The position numbers were made by a program, and so were the translations under genes. From positions 1 to 59,835 of the IMG/VR virus record IMGVR_UViG_3300037963_005433: 59,835 bases of DNA; one strand, written 5' to 3'. Shown in pieces: positions 55,228-59,835 of the stretch (position 1 is its first letter; each line of letters opens with the position of its first letter). Source of the stretch: a virus. Below the pieces are notes generated by a model. That model was given only the letters and a program-made list of their open reading frames with translations. It ran no database searches and was not told where the DNA came from.

Positions 55228-55362
55228 TTGCGTTGTGTTCATGCTCAAGAGATTATTGAGGTTCTAAAAGAGGACCGAAGTTTATCTGAAACAGCGAAGG
55301 CAAACATCATTGAAGGGGTGTTTGCCAACTCTCCTTCCACTTGCAAATTCAAACATGGATGA
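55228..55362 (+). CDS. Tiny hypothetical protein (44 aa)
   Basis: TTG 55228, one base after the previous stop, to TGA 55362. The product (RCVHAQEIIEVLKEDRSLSE, then TAKANIIEGVFANSPSTCKF) looks like a two-helix mini-protein with two cysteines. A longer frame from 55090 would lie inside the preceding gene and is doubtful. It overlaps the next start by eight bases. Confidence 0.45.
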   Translation: MRCVHAQEIIEVLKEDRSLSETAKANIIEGVFANSPSTCKFKHG

Positions 55363-55525
55363 TCACACTTTTGAAAACTGGATCAGAGTCAAAGATGCTC
55401 TAGAAGAGGCAGGAAAAACTGACTGTTTGTTCTATCGAAGAGCCACAACAATTGTAAATGGAGGTAAACTAACCAAAGATCCTTTCGAGTTACCTACTCT
55501 TGAGTTGTCGGAGGAGAAAGAATAG
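55355..55525 (+). CDS. Small hypothetical protein (56 aa)
   Basis: ATG 55355 to TAG 55525. The product (DDHTFENWIRVKDALEEAGK, then FYRRATTIVNGGKLT) is charged with a likely helix-strand layout and an acidic end. No family is recognised. The end overlaps the HNH gene by 26 bases. Confidence 0.55.
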   Translation: MDDHTFENWIRVKDALEEAGKTDCLFYRRATTIVNGGKLTKDPFELPTLELSEEKE

Positions 55526-55784
55526 CCAAATACGGTTAGCTTTTTATAAACGGAAGCAGGAATGTTGCCGTTGTGGATGTAGCGATCACCGTGTCCTTGA
55601 GTTTCATCATGTCGATGAAAAGAGCTACAACATTGCCGACATGGCATCTCGGGGATACGCTTGGTCCAGAATTGAAGACGAATTAAAAAAATGCGAGACA
55701 GTCTGTGCAAACTGCCATCGCATTCTTCATCATGAACAGAAGTTACTCAGCGAAGACTTGCCTTCACCATCCATGCAGCCTTGA
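55500..55784 (+). CDS. HNH endonuclease, small
   Basis: A 94-residue frame from TTG 55500. ECCRCGCSDHRVLEFHHVDE, then ETVCANCHRILHHE, is a zinc-bound HNH core (two CxxC pairs, HH, and C-x-x-C-H-R). About 40 residues with a YAWSRIEDELKKC helix lie between, as in phage HNH enzymes of this type. No better start exists downstream. The last 38 bases overlap the convergent Dps-like gene. Confidence 0.75.
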   Translation: MSCRRRKNSQIRLAFYKRKQECCRCGCSDHRVLEFHHVDEKSYNIADMASRGYAWSRIEDELKKCETVCANCHRILHHEQKLLSEDLPSPSMQP

Positions 55785-56232
55785 AGGCATCACCTGTTAG
55801 ATCAGCCAAGAAGTTAGCGATGTCGATGGCACCGATCTTGGTGGCAACAGGCTCAAGCTTTTTACACTTCATGCCAAGTGTTTCAAGGTTCTTGGAGTAC
55901 ACATAGAGTTGTGTACCGCCTTGATAGCTATCGACATGATCAAACTTGGAGGCAGCACCCCGTAAGCCTTTACCGCACATTGGCATTAGGTAGTCCATAC
56001 TGCGGATGTACTCAGACATCTTGTCGAACTGTTTGAGATGCGCTTTGTACTGATCCTTAAGGAAAGCATGCACTGCCAGAAAATTTGTCCCCTCGTAGTT
56101 GAGGTGGATCAAGTGTGACTGCGTTTCCAGTTCCTTCAAATATGCAGAGATTTCAATGCATTGTTTGATGAACTTACCGATTGCAGACTTTGAATCCTGC
56201 GGTTCGGGCTCTTGTCGTGTTGGAGTTTCCAT
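55747..56232 (-). CDS. Dps/ferritin-like protein
   Basis: A 161-residue protein from ATG 56232. SHLIHLNYEGTNFLAVHAFL and DQYKAHLKQFDKMSEYIRSM keep the spacing of the Dps signature (H-W-N-x-x-G-x-x-F, L-H, then D-x-x-x-E). One iron ligand of the first helix pair (Asp after LH) seems to be Lys. It could protect or condense DNA, or store iron, or be a non-enzymatic relative. Its length is typical of Dps (about 160). It is directly coupled to the upstream gene. Confidence 0.65.
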   Translation of the reverse strand: METPTRQEPEPQDSKSAIGKFIKQCIEISAYLKELETQSHLIHLNYEGTNFLAVHAFLKDQYKAHLKQFDKMSEYIRSMDYLMPMCGKGLRGAASKFDHVDSYQGGTQLYVYSKNLETLGMKCKKLEPVATKIGAIDIANFLADLTGDAFKAAWMVKASLR

Positions 56233-56465
56233 CAGGCTTGCGGTAGGTTTCCTGCTTCGTACTGAGCAATTGCGTCCATCATTTCAAAGAAGCGATCACG
56301 CATTGCATAACCAGCTTCTTTGATGCAGAACTCTTCCCAAAGCCCGGTGTAAACGCCGTGCATTGGATGATCTTTATTATCTCTTCCGTAGACTTTGTAG
56401 CAATGGTCCATGAAGATCACACGTTTCTGCTGCTCTTCAAGGTCCCAACCTTCAAGATTGTTCAT
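56232..56465 (-). CDS. Small hypothetical protein (77 aa)
   Basis: ATG 56465 (a start at 56501 would lie inside the preceding gene). The product is helical with many aromatic residues (VIFMDHCYKVYGRDNKDHPM, then GLWEEFCIKEAGYAMRDRFF). It is coupled to the Dps-like gene by one shared base and to the upstream gene by a 14-base overlap. Function is unknown. Confidence 0.65.
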   Translation of the reverse strand: MNNLEGWDLEEQQKRVIFMDHCYKVYGRDNKDHPMHGVYTGLWEEFCIKEAGYAMRDRFFEMMDAIAQYEAGNLPQA

Positions 56466-56655
56466 ACGCTTGGATGCCTGTGATGCTAGTGAACACAGCA
56501 CCTATTTTAGGGCTGATTTCAAAGGTTAGATCACTGAGATCGGCTTCTAAAGATTCTGCAACTTCCCGTGGGGTCTTACCTGAAAACGAGTCGTAATCAA
56601 GATCAACGTCAACGGAAAAAGAAACAGTGAGCGATTGCGTTTGAACGGGTTCCAT
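56452..56655 (-). CDS. Small hypothetical protein (67 aa)
   Basis: Read from ATG 56655. It has a beta start (SLTVSFSVDVDLDYDSFSGK), then a helix (TPREVAESLEADLSDLTFEI) and a beta end; the layout is a compact alpha/beta mini-domain. First gene of a three-gene minus unit with the Dps-like gene. No family is recognised. Confidence 0.6.
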   Translation of the reverse strand: MEPVQTQSLTVSFSVDVDLDYDSFSGKTPREVAESLEADLSDLTFEISPKIGAVFTSITGIQAYEQS

Positions 56656-56695
56656 TAAAGGATTGTAGGGATGAAATAATGTTAACAGTATTTAA

Positions 56696-58987
56696 TTATT
56701 CAGCCTCAAGGGCTGCAACTTTGGTCTCTAAGGTTTCAATTTTGGCGATTGCTTCTTGTAATGCTGCTGTTAGCAGTGGAACAAGTTTGGACTTGTCTAT
56801 CTGCTGCATGACGGGGTTGCCGTCATCATCAACCTCGTTATGCGTTCCAGTAACAGCTTGTGGTACGACAGCTTGTGCTTCGTGAGCGATAAAACCATCA
56901 ACCGTATTCTCGGGATCTACAATAAAGTTAAAGCGCCTAGGTTGCAGTTGCTTAAGGCGAGTAATACCATCAGTAATATCAACAATGTTTTCTTTTAGGC
57001 GATAGTCAGAATTTTCGTTAAAAGAAGTGGCGCTTGAGGAAACAGTAATACTTCCTACGAGGCTTCCACTTCTTCTACAGTGCATAATAGCGCCATCATT
57101 ATTTCTGTTGATATGGCCTCCATCGGCAGAACAACTAATAAAATATTTGCCGTTTGCATTAAAAGAAGTTCCTGCAGTAGTATTTCCATCACCAGGGTTA
57201 TCGGTAGTTGTACCGACTGAAAGATGCCCATTGCTCGAAATTCGCATCCGCTCGGTATTAGCGGTTGCAAATGTCATGATGTTTCCATCAAACAGTGTAA
57301 TCTTGCAATGTGGTGTATTATCATCGCCACCATTGACAAGGACTAAATCACCGGCAGAGTTTGAAATCCAAGCTTCACGAGTATCTGTGCCATCTTTTAG
57401 ACGAATAGAAGGCGTTGAAGCATCATCTGAGTCTCCTTTAATGACTAGCAAGCCGTCCATGGTTGTTTCGCCAATGCCGATGCGACCCGAGCTGTCGATA
57501 CGCATTTTTTCAGCGTCAGCTACATTAAATCTGATATTGCCACTGGCTTTGTTAATTACATATACATCTGAACCAGACTGACCAAATATACCAACGTTAG
57601 TAGAACTTCCATTTGTCCGGCAATAAAGAGCACCGCCGCCGCTGCCGTTAATGTCAACTATTCGAGTAAAGCTGTTGTGATCAGTTGGTGACGTCGTTCC
57701 AATGCCAACAAAGCCTGAGCTGTCGATTCGCATCCGCTCGCCTGCGTCTGTAGAAAAACGCATGGCATTTGAGCCATTCAGGTATTCAATAATTCCAGGA
57801 TTAACGTCATCTTTGTCGCCAAAATTGATTATTGAACTTGCGTTAGTTCCCGAAACAATAGAAACAGCGCAATCTTGTGCGCCGTTAAAGTTTCTTTGAA
57901 AAATACCAACTTCAGCGCCGGTAAATGACGGAGTGCCTTGGGTGGCGTCATGAACTGCATGGATTCCACCTGTTTGACACCCAGGCGACGTCGTTCCAAT
58001 GCCAACATTGCCATCAGCTTCGATTCTTAATTTCTCGACAAGAGCATCCGTACTGGTGTTAGAAGGATGTGTCCAAAAAGCCAAACCAGTTTGATTTGGG
58101 TCTACATCTGTTTGTACGATTGAAATAGCACAATGCTTGTTCTCTTGGTTTAGTGTGTCCGAATCACAGCTGCCAAAAGCTAAAGCAGGTCCATAGTTGC
58201 CATTACTAGATGTTCCGTTGCCTCTAATGAAAAGACCAACGCCATCGTAATCATTGTAAGTAGCGTTGAAGTTGCCCGATGCTGGATCAGTTGTTAATAC
58301 TGCGTTGGGCGACGATGTTCCAATGCCAACTCGCCCAGAGCTGTCGATGCGTAGACGCTCCGCGTTGTTAGCAAAAAACAGCATTGCATCATCGTTATTT
58401 GCATACTGGATTTGACCGATATTGTTATCATCACTATCGCCCATTTGAATTACAGACGTTCCAGACGTTGATGCATTGAGCATCAAGATCGGATTCCCTG
58501 AGCCTGTACCAATTTTTACGGTGCCATCAGATTGGATACGCATCCGCTCGGTCGGGCTGTCTCCGCCGTCCGCTGTGGTGGAAAATACTAAACGGGTTGG
58601 CTTATCATCATCCCCATGATCACCATCGGCAAAAGCACGAATTGTTGCGCACTCTTGATGAGTTGTAGCTGTTGAATCATTGCCATACCAACTGATTGCA
58701 CCAAGTTCGTTGCCAGAAGATACGGAAGTGTCGTTACGCAATAGCGCAATAGCGCCGCCACCATTACGGGCAACTTGCAGCATTTCGTTGTTTCCGCCGA
58801 ATGCACTAGTCGTACCAATCATCACTCGACCAGAGCCATCAACTGTTAAGCGTGCGATTGATTGGGTTGCTACTGCTACTTCATTTTCAGCACCACAAAA
58901 CACGCCGGTTTGCGGTGCATCGGAGGTGCTTGCAAAGGCAAGAGCCTGAACCAGATCACTAATAAGTTGTGCTCTTGTCTGTGACAT
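56696..58987 (-). CDS. Tail fibre with C-terminal S74 intramolecular chaperone
   Basis: A 763-residue protein from ATG 58987. The N-terminus starts MSQTRAQLISDLVQALAFAS. The shaft has about eight modules around ERMRIDSSG-[FR]-VGIGT-[ST]-SP, as in the fibres at 33323 and 36118. SDYRLKENIVDITDGITRLK followed by VDGFIAHEAQAVVPQAVTG and a coiled-coil end (AIAKIETLETKVAALEAE) is a complete peptidase S74/endosialidase-chaperone domain, which trimerises the fibre and then cleaves itself off. It is on the minus strand, far from the other fibres. Confidence 0.92.
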   Translation of the reverse strand: MSQTRAQLISDLVQALAFASTSDAPQTGVFCGAENEVAVATQSIARLTVDGSGRVMIGTTSAFGGNNEMLQVARNGGGAIALLRNDTSVSSGNELGAISWYGNDSTATTHQECATIRAFADGDHGDDDKPTRLVFSTTADGGDSPTERMRIQSDGTVKIGTGSGNPILMLNASTSGTSVIQMGDSDDNNIGQIQYANNDDAMLFFANNAERLRIDSSGRVGIGTSSPNAVLTTDPASGNFNATYNDYDGVGLFIRGNGTSSNGNYGPALAFGSCDSDTLNQENKHCAISIVQTDVDPNQTGLAFWTHPSNTSTDALVEKLRIEADGNVGIGTTSPGCQTGGIHAVHDATQGTPSFTGAEVGIFQRNFNGAQDCAVSIVSGTNASSIINFGDKDDVNPGIIEYLNGSNAMRFSTDAGERMRIDSSGFVGIGTTSPTDHNSFTRIVDINGSGGGALYCRTNGSSTNVGIFGQSGSDVYVINKASGNIRFNVADAEKMRIDSSGRIGIGETTMDGLLVIKGDSDDASTPSIRLKDGTDTREAWISNSAGDLVLVNGGDDNTPHCKITLFDGNIMTFATANTERMRISSNGHLSVGTTTDNPGDGNTTAGTSFNANGKYFISCSADGGHINRNNDGAIMHCRRSGSLVGSITVSSSATSFNENSDYRLKENIVDITDGITRLKQLQPRRFNFIVDPENTVDGFIAHEAQAVVPQAVTGTHNEVDDDGNPVMQQIDKSKLVPLLTAALQEAIAKIETLETKVAALEAE

Positions 58988-59039
58988 CTTTTTAAAACTA
59001 TTTCCGTCTTTCTATTTTACGACTTGTAGTCTGGGCAAT

Positions 59040-59064
59040 AAAAAAGCCCGCTTGGTGCGGGCTT
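59040..59064 (-). terminator. Rho-independent terminator after membrane-protein gene
   Basis: Minus strand: AAGCCCGC, loop ACCAA, GCGGGCTT followed by T-run (59040-59045). It ends the gene at 59085 and precedes the fibre gene at 58987. Confidence 0.9.
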
Positions 59065-59084
59065 GTCAGTATGTAATTAAAAAA

Positions 59085-59450
59085 TCAGAAGTTCCACTTC
59101 AGGCCTGCTTTGGAGCCATAGGAGGCATCATCAGCAAAGACACCAGACAGTTCACCGTAGACTGACAGTGATTCGGTAGCCGCCACAGAGAAACCAGTCT
59201 TGGCGCTGAGGTCAGTGCTGTTGCTGCCGGTGGCAGGGTTCGAGAGGTAAGGACCACCCTGGAGATACCATCCAAGTGCACCGGTGGTGCCTTCAATACC
59301 AACATGGATGTCTGTACCGTGACCAGCACCCTTACCTTTCTTGTCCCAACCTGCGTTGTTCTCAATGTTTAAGTAAGGTCCAGCCAGGACGGGGCTTGCA
59401 ATCAGACAGGAGATGCAAGCAACTGAGAATGCTTTAATTGCTTTAAGCAC
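59085..59450 (-). CDS. Small outer-membrane beta-barrel-like protein
   Basis: A 121-residue protein from ATG 59450. Residues 1-23 are a signal peptide (AIKAFSVACISCLIASPVLA|G). The mature part has alternating beta strands (VGIEGTTGALGWYLQGGPYL; SLSVYGELSGVFADD) and ends in GLKWNF, with a terminal aromatic residue as in outer-membrane barrels (C-terminal Phe). It may insert into the host outer membrane and alter adsorption or permeability. It has its own terminator, so it is probably expressed alone. Confidence 0.75.
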   Translation of the reverse strand: MLKAIKAFSVACISCLIASPVLAGPYLNIENNAGWDKKGKGAGHGTDIHVGIEGTTGALGWYLQGGPYLSNPATGSNSTDLSAKTGFSVAATESLSVYGELSGVFADDASYGSKAGLKWNF

Positions 59451-59503
59451 AGTAAGTAAGCGAAATTGCCTACGAATCTTAGTATTAAAAAACAGTTTGT
59501 CTA

Positions 59504-59770
59504 CTACTGTTCGTACAGTTTTTCAAGTGAATTCGTCTTGGTTTTCTCGTAGTAACCAATACGTTCTTGGATAATGTTGTAGTAGCTGATGGCTGCATCA
59601 ACCATTTCTTCAGCATTCATTTGTGCTGCAAGGCTTTCATTTGCCAGCATTGCAGCGGTCAAGATCGTGACGCCCCACTCATTCTTGGAGCCAGCAATAG
59701 CAGAAAGCGGTGTCCCTTCCTGCGTAAACCCCGCAATCAAGTTAGTTAATTGATCAGGATTTTGCGCCAT
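59504..59770 (-). CDS. Hypothetical helical protein (88 aa)
   Basis: Read from ATG 59770 to TAG 59504. The product is all helical (LTAAMLANESLAAQMNAEEM, then YYNIIQERIGYYEKT) with one hydrophobic central helix. No family is recognised. The 65 bases upstream to the window edge contain a GATACAATT stretch that could be a -10 box on this strand; no other feature is seen. Confidence 0.6.
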   Translation of the reverse strand: MAQNPDQLTNLIAGFTQEGTPLSAIAGSKNEWGVTILTAAMLANESLAAQMNAEEMVDAAISYYNIIQERIGYYEKTKTNSLEKLYEQ

Positions 59771-59835
59771 GGGAACACCGCCGTTTCATTTAATTGTATC
59801 GGCCCTAGTTTTCGTGCCGAGCAATCCAATACCAA

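Overview
This window is part of a large cyanophage genome, entered mid-gene, or a prophage-like relative of one. It carries terminase, portal, scaffold, capsid, internal virion proteins, three large tail fibres and an endolysin. It also carries genes typical of phages of picocyanobacteria: speD, an NblA-like phycobilisome degradation adaptor, dCTP deaminase, and fibres with the N-terminal and repeat signatures seen in marine cyanophages. The NblA-like gene points to a phycobilisome-bearing host such as marine Synechococcus. No tail sheath, tail tube or tape-measure gene is recognisable here, and several large internal-protein candidates are, so a podovirus-like particle is the more likely inference. 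As I recall the literature, an uncultured marine cyanophage lineage with nblA and an integrase has been described from metagenomes; this window resembles that description, but I could not compare sequences.

Layout. 1-26.9 kb (+ strand): virion block with candidate internal proteins, a small-terminase-like gene, TerL, a run of small basic proteins, portal with an out-of-frame overlapping scaffold, major capsid protein, a probable decoration protein, connector, a virion transglycosylase and tail/virion proteins. A recombinase-like/Xis-like/HNH cassette interrupts it at 21.2-22.4 kb; a large 864-aa protein, endolysin and nblA follow. 26.9-30.5 kb (mostly -): DUF3310, dCTP deaminase, a Dam-like protein and an HTH protein. 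30.6-39.8 kb (+): two repeat-rich fibres, a third modular fibre and small accessory proteins. 39.5-41.3 kb (-): three exported proteins. 41.4-44.4 kb: small membrane proteins and an operon with two HNH-like genes behind a repeat-rich promoter region. 44.6-50.1 kb (-): glycosyltransferase, SpeD, primase-helicase, PD-(D/E)XK nuclease. 50.1-55.8 kb: a nucleotide-sugar and glycosyltransferase module (Gmd, a ColD-like PMP-dependent dehydratase, two related glycosyltransferases). 55.7-59.8 kb (-): Dps-like protein, an S74-terminated fibre and a small outer-membrane-type protein.

Functional picture. The left and centre build, fill and release the particle. NblA and SpeD would change host light harvesting and polyamine supply. 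Dcd, primase-helicase and nuclease serve replication. Gmd plus the ColD-like enzyme would make a GDP-4-keto-3,6-dideoxy sugar, and four glycosyltransferase-like or sugar genes lie close by, suggesting remodelling of a host or virion glycan. Coding is very compact: there are several long out-of-frame overlaps, abutting convergent stop codons, and repeated short palindromes placed directly before start codons.
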